Shown: piece by piece, positions 9,261 through 17,985 of the stretch
Layout of the letters: the number at the start of each line of letters is the position of its first letter
Numbering within the stretch: position 1 is the stretch's first letter
Assembly: GCF_016583645.1 (NCBI RefSeq)
Contig: NZ_NRRL01000001.1
Span: 186,001-250,000 of the forward strand
Direction of reading: 5' to 3'
Length of the DNA stretch: 64,000 nucleotides
From: Rhodovibrio sodomensis
Lineage (GTDB): Bacteria; Pseudomonadota; Alphaproteobacteria; Kiloniellales; Rhodovibrionaceae
Notes under the pieces: model-generated
Told to the model about the DNA's origin: nothing
The model's database searches: none
The model's input: only the letters and a program-made list of their open reading frames with translations
Translations under genes and position numbers: made by a program

Positions 9261-10121
9261 ATGCGACAAAACATCCACGCCGAGACCCGTTACGACCACG
9301 CCCAGCTGGCCGAACTGGCCGCCACGGGGATCGACCGTCCCGGCCGGATCGCGATGGGTGCGCTCAAGGCGATGGGGGCGGCCCTGCGTGCGCTCGAGGC
9401 CCGGCAGCCCGGTCAGCTGACCGGCCGCCTGCCCGAGATCGCCAACCGCTCCGAACTGCCCGGCAGTCTTGATCTCGAGGACCGCGGCCTGCTCTGCCGC
9501 GCATACCGCTTCAAGCTGTGCGCCCAGGAGGATCTCTCCGGCACGCCGCCGCACCTCGCCGCAAGCGACCAGAGCGACGCTCAGACGGCCCCGTCGTCGC
9601 CCGGAGCGGGCCTGACCTCAGCGCCGGCGGACGCCGGTTCCATGGATCAGCCGCCCGAGCCGGCGCAAGAGGACGCGCAGGAGGAGACGCACGCGCTCGA
9701 TCTCGAGGAGGCGGTCGATCTCGCGCCGGAGGACCCCTGGGAGCCGGCGACCGACGAAACCCAGGAGAACGTCGCCGCCTGGGCGCGGGCTGCGCTGGGC
9801 GATCGAACAGCCGCGCAGCACTTCGAACGCCTGCTCGAGGAGGTCGTCGAACTCGGTGTCACGCTCGGGGTCCCGGTCGAGCGCATGCACGCCGTCGTGG
9901 GCGTCGCGCATGCCCGCGGTCACCGCAACTTCGACCGGCGGCAGATCGCCGCCGACGAGATCGGCGACTGCGACATCGTCCTGAAGACCATCGCCGACGT
10001 GCTGGACCTGTCCCAGCAGGCCTGCCTCAACCACAAGATGGCGGAGAACCGCGACCGCAGCCCGGCCGAGATCGCCGCGCGCGAGCGCAACAAGGAGCGC
10101 TGGGGCATGCCGACTCGCTGA
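9261..10121 (+). CDS. MazG-like NTP pyrophosphohydrolase domain protein
   Basis: ATG 9261 (MRQNIHAETRYDH) follows GAGGG. The 286-aa protein has three parts: a helical N-terminus of about 95 residues, a disordered acidic linker (about 96-170, rich in Pro, Glu, Asp), and a C-terminal all-alpha pyrophosphohydrolase domain (about 175-286). In that domain FERLLEEVVELG and AADEIGDCDIVL give the metal-binding pattern E-E-x-x-E ... E-x-x-D, and NHKMAENRDRS resembles the substrate-binding N-x-K-M...R end of MazG-like folds. Such enzymes hydrolyse (d)NTPs to monophosphates. The N-terminal half and linker are not standard MazG, so substrate is unknown. Confidence 0.65.
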   Translation: MRQNIHAETRYDHAQLAELAATGIDRPGRIAMGALKAMGAALRALEARQPGQLTGRLPEIANRSELPGSLDLEDRGLLCRAYRFKLCAQEDLSGTPPHLAASDQSDAQTAPSSPGAGLTSAPADAGSMDQPPEPAQEDAQEETHALDLEEAVDLAPEDPWEPATDETQENVAAWARAALGDRTAAQHFERLLEEVVELGVTLGVPVERMHAVVGVAHARGHRNFDRRQIAADEIGDCDIVLKTIADVLDLSQQACLNHKMAENRDRSPAEIAARERNKERWGMPTR

Positions 10122-10281
10122 CATCCGGCCGCCGTGGCGCACGCCGGCACCGCCGGCCGCGATTTTCCCTGCGTTTAGGCGGCAATCGCCGAAAAAGCCC
10201 GAGCGATACCGGATGTTAACTGTCCCGGGTGTCTAAATCGAGGTCTGACCGTCGTGGCTTATCGGCCGTCCGTTGGACCTC

Positions 10282-11152
10282 ATGACCGCCCGCCTCTTCG
10301 CCCTCCTGCCCTTGAAAACGGCGTGCGCCCGGACCTCGGCCATCACAGTCAAGCTCGCCCTCGTGGTCCTGCTCGCGATGCTGCCGGCGATCCTGATCGG
10401 CGTCACCATGAATCCCCAGGGGCCTCCAGCGCACGCTTGAGGCGGACCGCACCCGCACCGCGAAATCGGCCGCCGAGATCGCGGCCACCCGGGCCGCAGA
10501 GAGCATCGCGGACGCGCGGCAGCAGGCCGAGACCCTGGCGCTTGCCCGGCTGCAACAGATGACAGCGGATCTGGACCAGCCGCCCGCCCTCGATCCGGTC
10601 CCGAAGGCGGATCTCCAGTTGCCGATCCAGGAGGTGGCGCCGCTCTCCGCGCGCCCTCTCACCCTGATCGACGGAGCGCGGATTTACGACCCCCACTACC
10701 GGCTGCGCGATCAGCTGGGCGTGCGCTACAATCTTGCGGTCCTGGACGGGCGCACCACGGCCCACGTCGACTATGTCGGCAACGGGGCGTTCCGGATCAC
10801 CGTCCCGATTGTTGAGGGCCCCGGCAAACCCGGCTGGACCCTCGTAGCCGTGACCAGCCGGACGCAAATGCAGGCGCTCCTGAACGATACCTGCCCGATG
10901 ACCGGCTGCCAGGTGACCCTGACGACCGCCGATCACGCAGCCGAGGTCGATGGTCCCACGGCGCACGCAACGGTGGCCGGGTTCGGGCAGCAGGGGCTGC
11001 GCGTCCAGGTCACGTTCGACGGCGACGGCAATCTGCCCGGCCAGGACATCGCCCTGATCGCCCTCGACCTGATCGCCTTCCTCGCCACTAGCGCCGCGGC
11101 CTTCCTTGCAGCCCACCGCCTGGTTGGATCACCCTGGCAGGACCTGCGCGCC
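10282..11152 (+). pseudogene. sensor histidine kinase, N-terminal periplasmic-sensor half (frameshifted)
   Basis: ATG 10282 starts a frame with one transmembrane helix (VKLALVVLLAMLPAILIGV) that ends at TGA 10438. The protein clearly continues one frame over from about 10412 (RTLEADRTRTAKSAAEIA) through an extracytoplasmic sensor region (about 250 residues, with CPMTGC) and a second membrane helix (IALDLIAFLATSAAAFLAAH) to TAG 11153. From there it continues one frame over again into the HAMP-like linker and kinase of the next entry (QQIIEGNYQRKG). Two single-base indels, the first within a CCCC/GGGG stretch at 10413-10422, therefore split one membrane histidine kinase gene. They could be mutations or sequencing errors. 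Confidence 0.6.
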
Positions 11153-11247
11153 TAGATCAGCAGATCATCGAGGGCAATTATCAGCGCAAGGGCCCGTCGG
11201 CGCAGCGCCACGGGCTGAACGAGGAACTCGAGACCCTGGCGGCGGAA

Positions 11248-12546
11248 ATGCAAGGCTACTCGGATAACCTGCGGTCGATCGACGCCACCTACCGGGCCTT
11301 CTTCGAGCGCAACAAGGCCGCCGCCGTTTTGCTCGACCCCGCGACGCTGGCGATCAAGGATATGAACGAGGCCGCCTGCCGACTCTACGGGATCGGCCGC
11401 GACGAAGCGGTCGACGTCAGCTTCATGCGCTTCGTCACCCAGGCCGAGGAGATCGTGCGCAAGCACATCCGTCAGGCCCTCAACGGCGAGCACGACTCGG
11501 ACTACCGGCACAAACAGCCCCACATCGACCACAACGGCACCCCGTTCCAGGCGCAGCTGCACATGGGGCCGATCGAGATCGCCGGACGCACCCACGTCTA
11601 CGCGATCATCATCGACATCACCGAGGAAGAGGACACGATCAGGAGCGCCGAGCACTCGCTGATGTCCGCCCTTCACGAACGCGACGAGAGCAAGAAGGAG
11701 CTTCAGGCAGCCCTCGCCCGCGAGCAGCAGGCCGCCGCCCAGGAGCGCGCCACCTCGAAGGCGCAGCGCGAGTTCCTGCGCATGCTCTCACACGAGCTGA
11801 ACACCCCGCTCGCGGTGATTAACTCGCTCGCCCGGGCGCTAACCCGCAAATCGGCCCTCGACCCCGAGGTGATGCGCACCAAGGCCGGCGAGATCATGCT
11901 GGCAGTGTCCCAGGCGTCGGACCTCGTGCGCACCCACCTGAACACTGCCCAGTACGACTACGACACGCTCGGGCTCAGCTCCTCCGTTCACGAACCAGGC
12001 CAGCTGGCCGAGGAGGTCGCCCGGTCCTTTATCGACGCGAACCCGCACCACACCTTCCTGTTCGACATCCACGACACCGAAATCCAGATCCTGCTGGACC
12101 CGGGCCGGGTCACGCAGATCCTGAACAACCTGATCTCCAACGCCGTCAAGTACTCCCCCGAGGGCGGCCAGATCCGCATCAGCAGCTGGGCCGACAGCAC
12201 CAACGGTCGCTACGTGATCGAGATCGCCGACCAGGGCATCGGTGTCGCCCCGGACGAGCTCGAGCGCCTGTTCGAGAAGTATTACCGCGCCACCAACACC
12301 GGCTCGATCAGCGGCTCGGGATACGGCCTCTACATGTGCCGCCGATTCGCCCGACTGCACCACGGCGACGTCACCGCCTTCTCAGAGGGACGCAACGGCA
12401 CCGTCATGACCTTCTGGCTGCCGCTCAAGCAGCCAGGCGAGCTGAGCGAGGAACAGCGCGAGACAGCCGCGGCCGAGACGTCGAGCGAACCGGAGCGGAT
12501 GCGCCGCACCCCCCTGAGCCGGCTCAAGGCAAACGACAGCCGGTGA
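11248..12546 (+). CDS. PAS domain sensor histidine kinase (C-terminal part of a frameshifted gene)
   Basis: The frame from ATG 11248 encodes 432 residues: a PAS domain (about 18-130), a coiled coil (about 135-170), a HisKA domain with LSHELNTPL (phospho-acceptor His at residue 182), and a HATPase_c domain with the N box (NLISNAVKYS, about 294), G1 (DQGIG, about 328) and G2 (GSGYGLYMCRR, about 356). All kinase motifs are intact, so this part could make an active cytosolic kinase. The same frame is open upstream to about 11100, encoding a HAMP-like linker, so the natural gene began near 10282 and is broken by frameshifts. No response regulator gene is nearby. Confidence 0.75.
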   Translation: MQGYSDNLRSIDATYRAFFERNKAAAVLLDPATLAIKDMNEAACRLYGIGRDEAVDVSFMRFVTQAEEIVRKHIRQALNGEHDSDYRHKQPHIDHNGTPFQAQLHMGPIEIAGRTHVYAIIIDITEEEDTIRSAEHSLMSALHERDESKKELQAALAREQQAAAQERATSKAQREFLRMLSHELNTPLAVINSLARALTRKSALDPEVMRTKAGEIMLAVSQASDLVRTHLNTAQYDYDTLGLSSSVHEPGQLAEEVARSFIDANPHHTFLFDIHDTEIQILLDPGRVTQILNNLISNAVKYSPEGGQIRISSWADSTNGRYVIEIADQGIGVAPDELERLFEKYYRATNTGSISGSGYGLYMCRRFARLHHGDVTAFSEGRNGTVMTFWLPLKQPGELSEEQRETAAAETSSEPERMRRTPLSRLKANDSR

Positions 12547-13063
12547 GATCGCCGCCCTGCACGGCTCCGCCCAAGATCATGCCGACCTTTTGCGGGGTCT
12601 CCGGAACCGCGACCGGCAGCAAGATCCGCTCGTAGAAACCCCGTTCCCAGCCCCGGGCGTCCAAGGCCTGCTCGAAGTCCCCTACCGGCCGGACCTCCTG
12701 CGCGCAGGCCGCGTAGGACCGGAAGGTGCGCCCGTCCGAGTGCCCGATCGTCCGGCTGCCGGCCTCACGGGCACCGATCGAGAGGACCTCGGGCCCGATC
12801 AGAACCAGATCGAAGTGCAGCGGCTGAGAATAGACCTCCGCCAGGATGAGGCGGGACATCTGCATGCGGAACTGCACCGTCTGGATGTCCCTGCGCGCCG
12901 GCATCGACTCAGCCCCGCGTACGGCCCGCCAAGATCTCAAAAGATCCCGTAATTCCAGGGAGCGAAGACCTTTGGCAAAGCGATCCAGCGACGCATCATC
13001 AAGCACGGCACGGGCTTTCTTCGTAGTCGTCTTAGCTGCCGCTGGGCAACTGAAGATTGCCAT
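12524..13063 (-). CDS. PAS_5-like domain protein
   Basis: The 179-aa product resembles the PAS_5 family common in Rhodospirillales: LRSWRAVRGAESMPARRDI matches the typical W-x(n)-R-G-x-x-x-P-x-R-x-D-I opening, followed by a core with FDLVLIGPEVLSIG and GSRTIGH. The C-terminal part (GFYERILLPVAVP) matches the final strand of these domains. These proteins are usually stand-alone sensors of unknown ligand. ATG 13063 has no clear ribosome binding site, so the start is uncertain. Its 3' end overlaps the 3' end of the histidine kinase by 23 bp, tail to tail. Confidence 0.6.
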   Translation of the reverse strand: MAIFSCPAAAKTTTKKARAVLDDASLDRFAKGLRSLELRDLLRSWRAVRGAESMPARRDIQTVQFRMQMSRLILAEVYSQPLHFDLVLIGPEVLSIGAREAGSRTIGHSDGRTFRSYAACAQEVRPVGDFEQALDARGWERGFYERILLPVAVPETPQKVGMILGGAVQGGDLTGCRLP

Positions 13064-13294
13064 AGATTACCGCAATGCACCCGATTTGCCGATAGTGTAT
13101 TTATTCTCATTTGCCAAACACCGTTAAGCTTTCGGGGATATCTCTTTGGTGGTCGGGCCAGGCTCTCTGGCGCCGCGGCCCTCTGGGGCTGGAAGGGCCG
13201 CGCGCCTGCCGCCATCGAGAGCCCTGAGAGAGGCAGGATCGAAGCCGTATCGAGACAGCCCGAAGGCTGTTGGAACCACACGGGAGACCGGGTC

Positions 13295-13648
13295 ATGGAC
13301 CGCAAGGACTCAGCGATCGCCAAGGAATTCGAGAGCCACGAGGTGCAGGAGGTGATCAGCCGGACCTGGACCTTCAGCCGCCCGGACAGCTGGATCATGG
13401 GCTGCAAGATCACCTGGACGCCCGGTCTGCTGCACCTGGGCGGCGACATCGGCGAACTTACGGTGACCCACCATCACGCGCTGCGCGATCTCTGGTCCGG
13501 CATCGCCTGGATCGCGGGCGCCGACTTCGACTACCTGATGGAGAAGACCGACGCCGAGCGGCAGTTCGACCAAGACGTGACGGTCGCCCAGATCGTCGCG
13601 ATGGCGAACGAAGAGGCGCTGCCGTGCGCCCAGCAGACGAAGACGTTC
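13295..13648 (+). pseudogene. 5' part of a gene split by IS66
   Basis: ATG 13295 (MDRKDSAIAKEFESHE) follows GGGAGACC. After 118 codons (…QQTKTF) the frame runs into the IS66 left end at 13649. The last 8 bases (13641-13648) are duplicated beyond the element, where the same frame resumes at 16382 (RLDAACEDAF…). Removing the element and one duplication copy restores a protein of about 269 residues. The N-terminal piece has strand-rich content (WIMGCKITWTPGLLHLGG) and a His cluster (VTHHHALRDLW). I know no family. Confidence 0.8.
13641..13648. repeat. IS66 target site duplication, left copy
   Basis: AGACGTTC abuts the left terminal inverted repeat and is identical to 16374-16381. Eight-base duplications are standard for IS66-family insertions. 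Confidence 0.9.
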
Positions 13649-13671
13649 GTAAGCGCCCCCTACGCCCCATT
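13649..13671 (+). repeat. IS66 terminal inverted repeat, left
   Basis: Starts GTAAGCGCC and pairs with the complement of 16351-16373 at 20 of 23 positions. Confidence 0.9.
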
Positions 13672-13778
13672 GGCATAGGGTGTTGACGCGCGACCACGGG
13701 TCTCGGCGGCGCACGAGGCGCCACCGGGACCCGTGGGCAACAAACTTTGCAAACTTTATTGGTTTTGCTGGGCCGGGC

Positions 13779-15446
13779 TCAGTCGGAGCCGCTGGCGTCC
13801 TGGCGGAAGTTCCAGGGCATCAACTCATCCAGCCGGGACTGCGGGTGGCCGGCGGCGAGCGCTTCGAGCGTGGCCTTCAGGTAGGCGTACGGATCCACGC
13901 CGTTGAGCTTGCACGTGCCGATCAGCGAGGCCCAGATGCCCCATCGCGATCCGCCTTCGTCATGGCCGGCGAATAACGCGTTCTTTCTGTTCAATGGCGC
14001 TGGCCTGATCGCGTTCTCGATCGGGTTGCTGTCCATCTCCACGCGGCCGTCGTCGAGGAACACGCACAGCCCGTCCCAGTGCCGCAGGATGTAGGCGAGC
14101 GCCTTGGCCATCTCGCTCTTCGGCGACAGCCGGCGATGCTGCTCGTCGACCCAGGTGCCGATCTCCTCGACCACCGGCTTCGACCGCGCCTGGCGGACGG
14201 CCCGGCGGTGCTCGGGGTCACAGCCGCGGATCTCCGCCTCGATCTCGTAGAGCCCGGCGATGCGCTTGAGCAGACCGTCGGCGATCGGCGAGCCGCTCTT
14301 GGGCGTCGCCTTGATCAGCTCGCGGCGGGCATGGATCCAACACTTCGCGAGCGTGAGCGGCGCGCCGCCCGTGCGGGACTCCTCCGCCAGACCGCGGTAG
14401 CCCTGGTACCCGTCGGTTTGCAGGATGCCGTTGAAGTTCTCGAGGATCTCCTCCGCGTGATAGCCACCCCGGCCCGGCCGGTAGTGGAACACCACCCCGG
14501 GCGGGTCGGGTCCGTTCCATGGTCGATCGTCGCGGGCCAGGGCCCAGAAGTAGCCGGTCTTGGTCCGCCCGCGGCCCGGGTCGAGCACCGGCGCGGTCGT
14601 CTCGTCCATGAACAGCTTGGACGACTGCTTGATCAGCTCGCCCATCCGATCGACCACCGGGGCCGCGTGATACGAGCTGCGGCCGAGCCAGTCCGCCATC
14701 ATCGACCGGGTGACCGGGATGCCCTGGCGCTCGAACACCTGCGCCTGGCGGTACAGGGGCATATGTTCCGAGTACTTGGCGACGATGATGCTGGCGATCA
14801 GCGCCTCGGTCGGCAGCCCGCCCTCGATCAGGTGCGCCGGCGCCTTCGCCTGGGTCACGCCGGCGTTGCCGTGCGGGCAGGCGTAGCGCGGCTGCACCGT
14901 CTCCTTGATCCGGTACTGCGTCGGCGTGATGTCCAGGCGACGGCTGCGCGTCTCGCCGATCTTCTTCATCTGCCCGCAGCCGCAGGGACACTGCGTGTCC
15001 TCCGGCTCAAGATGTTCCTCGTCCTTGGGCAGATGCTTGGGCAGCCGGCGCGCCTTGCCGGACCCGCCCTTGCTCCGCTTGTTTTTGCCGCCGCCGGCGG
15101 TCTGTTCGCCGTCGTTGCCGCCCTCGGCCTGCTTCTCCTCGTGCTCGGCCTCGGCCGTGCCGATCGCGGTCTCGATGTCCTCGAACGCGAGTTCGCCCTG
15201 GTCGGCGTCGAGCTTCTCCGAGCTGCGGCCGAACTTCGCCCGCTCGAATTCCTTGACCAAGTTTTCGAGCTTCTCGGTGTAGGCTTTCAGCTCCGCGGCT
15301 TCTGCCTCCGCAGTTTGACGCGCCTCACGCTCGGCCTGCCGCGCCTCACGCTCCGCCTGCAGCGCGGCCATCTGCTGCTCGACGGCGCGCCGCACGTCCG
15401 GCGGCAGCTGGCTGAGATCGGGCGGGGTGGGCGGTCCCTGCGACAT
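13779..15446 (-). CDS. tnpC: IS66 family transposase TnpC
   Basis: This 555-aa DDE transposase is of the usual IS66 length. In order it has an N-terminal heptad/coiled-coil region (repeats of EAERQAEREARQ type, residues about 25-95), an acidic and Gly/Lys-rich linker (about 95-135), the IS66 zinc-binding domain (CPCGCGQMKKIGETRSRRLD), then the catalytic domain with FMDETTAPVLDPGRGRTKTG, QTDGYQGYRGL and the terminal DSNPIENAIRP, which carries the final acidic residue. It ends with the IS66 C-terminal segment (NALFAGHDEGGSRWG). The gene lies 55 bp downstream of tnpB in the same direction. Confidence 0.95.
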   Translation of the reverse strand: MSQGPPTPPDLSQLPPDVRRAVEQQMAALQAEREARQAEREARQTAEAEAAELKAYTEKLENLVKEFERAKFGRSSEKLDADQGELAFEDIETAIGTAEAEHEEKQAEGGNDGEQTAGGGKNKRSKGGSGKARRLPKHLPKDEEHLEPEDTQCPCGCGQMKKIGETRSRRLDITPTQYRIKETVQPRYACPHGNAGVTQAKAPAHLIEGGLPTEALIASIIVAKYSEHMPLYRQAQVFERQGIPVTRSMMADWLGRSSYHAAPVVDRMGELIKQSSKLFMDETTAPVLDPGRGRTKTGYFWALARDDRPWNGPDPPGVVFHYRPGRGGYHAEEILENFNGILQTDGYQGYRGLAEESRTGGAPLTLAKCWIHARRELIKATPKSGSPIADGLLKRIAGLYEIEAEIRGCDPEHRRAVRQARSKPVVEEIGTWVDEQHRRLSPKSEMAKALAYILRHWDGLCVFLDDGRVEMDSNPIENAIRPAPLNRKNALFAGHDEGGSRWGIWASLIGTCKLNGVDPYAYLKATLEALAAGHPQSRLDELMPWNFRQDASGSD

Positions 15447-15501
15447 GCTGTCAGGCTAGGGATCGGCGAGTCGCGGTAAAAGAGCGGACCCGAGGGCCGA
15501 T

Positions 15502-15855
15502 TCAATTCGCCGCAGCCGGTTTCGGCACGCGCCTGGGCTGCACGCGCTGCCAGTTCAGGCCCTCGAACAGCGCCTCGAACTGGGCGCGCGACAGCTGCAT
15601 CACGCCGTCCCGCACAGGCGGCCAGCTAAACCGCCCCTGGTCCAGCCGCTTGTAGGTCAGCACGAGCCCGGTGCCGTCCCAGACTAAAATTTTGACCCGG
15701 TCGCCGCGTTTGGAACGAAAGACCACCGTCAGACCGGAGTGCGGGTCCAGGCCGAGCTGGTTTTGCACCGTTGCAGCAAGCCCATTGTGGCCCTGCCTGA
15801 AGTCAACGGGCCGCGTGGCGATCACGATGGGCATGCGTTGGCCGGGGACGATCAT
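15502..15855 (-). CDS. tnpB: IS66 family accessory protein TnpB
   Basis: The 117-aa product matches the IS66 Orf2 family: ATRPVDFRQGHNGLAA near the N-terminus, then VVFRSKRGDRVKILVWDGTG and LTYKRLDQGRFSWP. TnpB is needed for IS66 transposition, but its biochemical role is unclear. It starts inside the stop of tnpA (ATGA overlap at 15852-15855), so translation is probably coupled. It is unrelated to the TnpB nuclease of IS200/IS605. Confidence 0.95.
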   Translation of the reverse strand: MIVPGQRMPIVIATRPVDFRQGHNGLAATVQNQLGLDPHSGLTVVFRSKRGDRVKILVWDGTGLVLTYKRLDQGRFSWPPVRDGVMQLSRAQFEALFEGLNWQRVQPRRVPKPAAAN

Positions 15856-16283
15856 CGCCGCCCCGCAAGCTCCGCCGCCACCGCGGCGATGCGCGTGACG
15901 TCCGTGTCAGCGGGCAAGCGGACCGTCACGTCGCCGGCCACGATCTCCACGGTCTGGCCGGCTGTGCCAGGCTCTGTCGCCGCGTCCGCCGGGTCCGCGA
16001 CCTGCAGCGGTACGAACGCCGGCGTGTCGCTCGCCGTGTCCATCTGGTCGCCGTCCAGCGGCAGGATCCCGTCACGCGCGGCCCTACGCCAGCCGGTCAG
16101 CTGCTGCGGGGAGATGCCGTGGCGGCGCGCGACCGCGCTCACGCTCGTGCCCGACGCGAAGCTCTCCTGGACGATCCGCGCCTTGACCGCGTCCGGCCAG
16201 CGGCGACGGCCCGTCGGGCCGCCGACCACCTCGAGCCGGCCGCCGTACGTACCGTTCGTGGCGGAAAATAGGGTCTGCGACAT
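15852..16283 (-). CDS. tnpA: IS66 family accessory protein TnpA
   Basis: The 143-aa product carries an N-terminal helix-turn-helix of the IS66 Orf1 / IS3-like type: RRRWPDAVKARIVQESF followed by SVSAVARRHGISPQQLTGWR. The C-terminal half is variable. The ATG at 16283 is about 90 bp inside the right terminal repeat. It is the first gene of the tnpABC unit and overlaps tnpB by four bases. Confidence 0.93.
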   Translation of the reverse strand: MSQTLFSATNGTYGGRLEVVGGPTGRRRWPDAVKARIVQESFASGTSVSAVARRHGISPQQLTGWRRAARDGILPLDGDQMDTASDTPAFVPLQVADPADAATEPGTAGQTVEIVAGDVTVRLPADTDVTRIAAVAAELAGRR

Positions 16284-16350
16284 GGCTGCCTCCTGAACTT
16301 GGAGAGGTCAGCTATGCCGCGATCAGCAGGGACCGGGAAACCGTTGATCG

Positions 16351-16373
16351 AATGGGGTGTAGCTGGCGCTTAC
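16351..16373 (-). repeat. IS66 terminal inverted repeat, right
   Basis: The complement starts GTAAGCGCC and matches the left end at 20 of 23 positions. It ends exactly at the second target duplication. Confidence 0.9.
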
Positions 16374-16381
16374 AGACGTTC
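16374..16381. repeat. IS66 target site duplication, right copy
   Basis: AGACGTTC, identical to 13641-13648. Confidence 0.9.
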
Positions 16382-16834
16382 CGTCTCGACGCGGCCTGCG
16401 AGGACGCCTTCGACGCCGCGATCGCGGCGAACCATGACGACACCGCGGCCGAGGAGATCGCCCAGCGCGGGTTCGGTCCCTACCTCAAGCCCGCCCGCAC
16501 GCGGATCCTCCAGCGCATCCACCACGCTCGCAATCCCTTCCGCGACCCGGCCAGCCTCGATGACGCCGCCTACTACCGCTGGGAGCGGCTCGCCGACGCG
16601 ACCGGCAACGCGCCCGAGGACGCCTACTCGATAGTCGGCCGCAAGCGGATCAAGCGCAGCATCATGCGCGCCTGCGACACCCCGCACGGCGCGGCCGAGC
16701 TCGCGATCGACGCCGGGTTCGACGATTATTATGGCTGCTACAGCTGGCCGACCCGCCGGCGCATCCAGATCCAGGCGCTCAAGCTCTGGGCCCGGAAAAT
16801 GCTCGCGCACCCGGAGTCCAGCCAGGCCGCCTGA
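16382..16834 (+). pseudogene. 3' part of the gene split by IS66
   Basis: Directly after the target duplication the frame continues that of the 13295 gene (RLDAACEDAFDAAIAAN…) for 150 codons to a TGA at 16832. The C-terminal part is helical with aromatic-rich stretches (DDAAYYRWERLADATG, GFDDYYGCYSWPTRR) and a basic end (QALKLWARKML). An ATG at 16352 inside the IS end could start a fusion, but it has no ribosome binding site. Function of the intact protein is unknown. Confidence 0.8.
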
Positions 16835-16940
16835 TCGTTGCGCGCGACACCCGGATGGATCCCGCATGCGCACGTCCGGGTGCTTCCTGAGAGCACAAAA
16901 ATGTGCGCGAGGATTCGCCTAAGGTCCTGTTCTTCCTCGA

Positions 16941-16969
16941 CCCGAGGGGAGCAATCCGCGCCCCTCGGG
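16941..16969 (+). terminator. hairpin, possible terminator
   Basis: CCCGAGGGG (16941-16949) and CCCCTCGGG (16961-16969) form a perfect 9-bp stem with an 11-base loop, downstream of the split gene and before the next gene. No long T run follows (GTTCGTTC), so termination is plausible but not certain. Confidence 0.4.
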
Positions 16970-17043
16970 GTTCGTTCAAGCCGCGCGTTTCGCGACACGT
17001 CCCGGCTTGCGGCAGGCACGGTTGCGGAGTATCACTGGCGACC

Positions 17044-17355
17044 ATGAGGAAGCTGTTCCGACACCTGATCGCCGCCCGCCGCACCGAGCGCCCCGCTGGC
17101 CGGACGAAGCCGCCGGAGAGGGCCGAGCCGGGGGCGCGGATGTTCGAGAAATGCCCCTGCGGCACGACACTCGAGCACATGCTGCGGGGACCGCGCGGTG
17201 GCAGCGCCCAGAACATCCAGTGCCCCGACTGCGGGTGCTGGTACAATGTCGGCTGGCTGCCCGGGTGCACCTACCCGATCCTGATGGAAGAGCAGGGACA
17301 CCGGACCGATCTTGACCTGCGCGCCACCGCAGGCAGCACCGACACCATCCAATAA
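17044..17355 (+). CDS. small zinc-ribbon-like protein, 103 aa
   Basis: ATG 17044 (MRKLFRHLIAARRTERP) is the first start that leaves a sensible N-terminus; an upstream frame exists but crosses the hairpin region. Cysteines at residues 37, 39, 60 and 63 (CPCG … CPDCGC) form a C-x-C…C-x-x-C ribbon likely to bind one zinc. The N-terminal 33 residues are strongly basic. It may be a nucleic-acid-binding protein; the family is unknown to me. Confidence 0.65.
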   Translation: MRKLFRHLIAARRTERPAGRTKPPERAEPGARMFEKCPCGTTLEHMLRGPRGGSAQNIQCPDCGCWYNVGWLPGCTYPILMEEQGHRTDLDLRATAGSTDTIQ

Positions 17356-17644
17356 CGAGACGACACACGGCTTGACGCGCACGGATAGGCCGTAACACGA
17401 TTCCCGGATGCCAGGGGTCTCCTGCAAAGACCTCTCGCGGCATGTCTTTCCAGTACGCCACGCGTGTTTGTCCCTGATCCGGGGGCGTGGCGACTCCCGC
17501 GCGTGCACCCCCTTATCTTCCTCCACCCTCGCGCTACGCCCCCGGTCTGTCTTTGCCGGGGCCGTCCGCTGAGGTGTGAGCCCATTTGCAAGTCATGTCG
17601 CCCTAGCGCCGATCGGCGCACGGGGCCAGCACCAGGAGTCTGCC

Positions 17645-17941
17645 ATGTCGTCATCCGAGCCAATCAGCGATAGCCAGCTGGCGCTCGCCCACCTCAATAC
17701 CGATGACCGCACCGCGCTCGCGGAAACCTGGATCGAGGGCGTCGTGCCGGTCGCCTGCGGCATCGACCGTCGTCTGAACTGGAAGCGCGGTAAAGCCACG
17801 CGGATCTACCGCAAGATGCTGAACCTCGGGATTCTCTCCCGGGTCCACCATGGTCACTACCGCCTGACCGATCTGGGCAAACAGGTCCGGCGCGAGCTGG
17901 GTTCGCCCTGCCCCAGCGAGCGCATCTACCGGAAGGCGTGA
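17645..17941 (+). CDS. winged-helix-like protein, 98 aa
   Basis: ATG 17645 follows CAGGAG. The C-terminal half reads like a winged helix: a basic recognition-helix region (RKMLNLGILSRVHHG) and a two-strand wing (HYRLTDLGKQVRREL), which resembles MarR/PadR-like or replication-type wings. The N-terminal half is short and acidic. It lies 44 bp upstream of the PEP-swivel protein and could regulate it, but that is inference. The 290 bp before it contain no gene. Confidence 0.6.
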   Translation: MSSSEPISDSQLALAHLNTDDRTALAETWIEGVVPVACGIDRRLNWKRGKATRIYRKMLNLGILSRVHHGHYRLTDLGKQVRRELGSPCPSERIYRKA

Positions 17942-17985
17942 CCATCGGAGCGACCGCTGGTGCGACCGATACAGAAGGACCCGCT

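Larger units (their letters stand above)
13649..16373 (-). mobile_element. complete IS66-family insertion sequence (2725 bp)
   Basis: The element carries tnpA, tnpB and tnpC on the minus strand between imperfect terminal inverted repeats that start GTAAGCG, the usual IS66 terminus. Left end 13649-13671 reads GTAAGCGCCCCCTACGCCCC then ATT; the right end (complement of 16351-16373) reads GTAAGCGCCAGCTACACCCC then ATT, with three mismatches in 23. Identical 8-bp duplications flank it. All three genes are open, so it looks intact and recent. It interrupts the plus-strand gene 13295-16834. Confidence 0.92.

Noticed and set aside
7774..9420. 548-codon plus-strand frame
   Set aside because: Antisense to the 7852-8979 gene; no start signal; Arg/His-rich shadow.
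10411..11155. programmed ribosomal frameshifting in the kinase gene
   Set aside because: No slippery heptamer with a downstream structure was recognisable, and two separate shifts are needed; mutation or sequencing error is simpler.
17371..17400. TTGACG with a TA-rich hexamer as a sigma-70 promoter
   Set aside because: The spacer to TAACAC is about 15 bases and the hexamer is poor; not enough to call a promoter.
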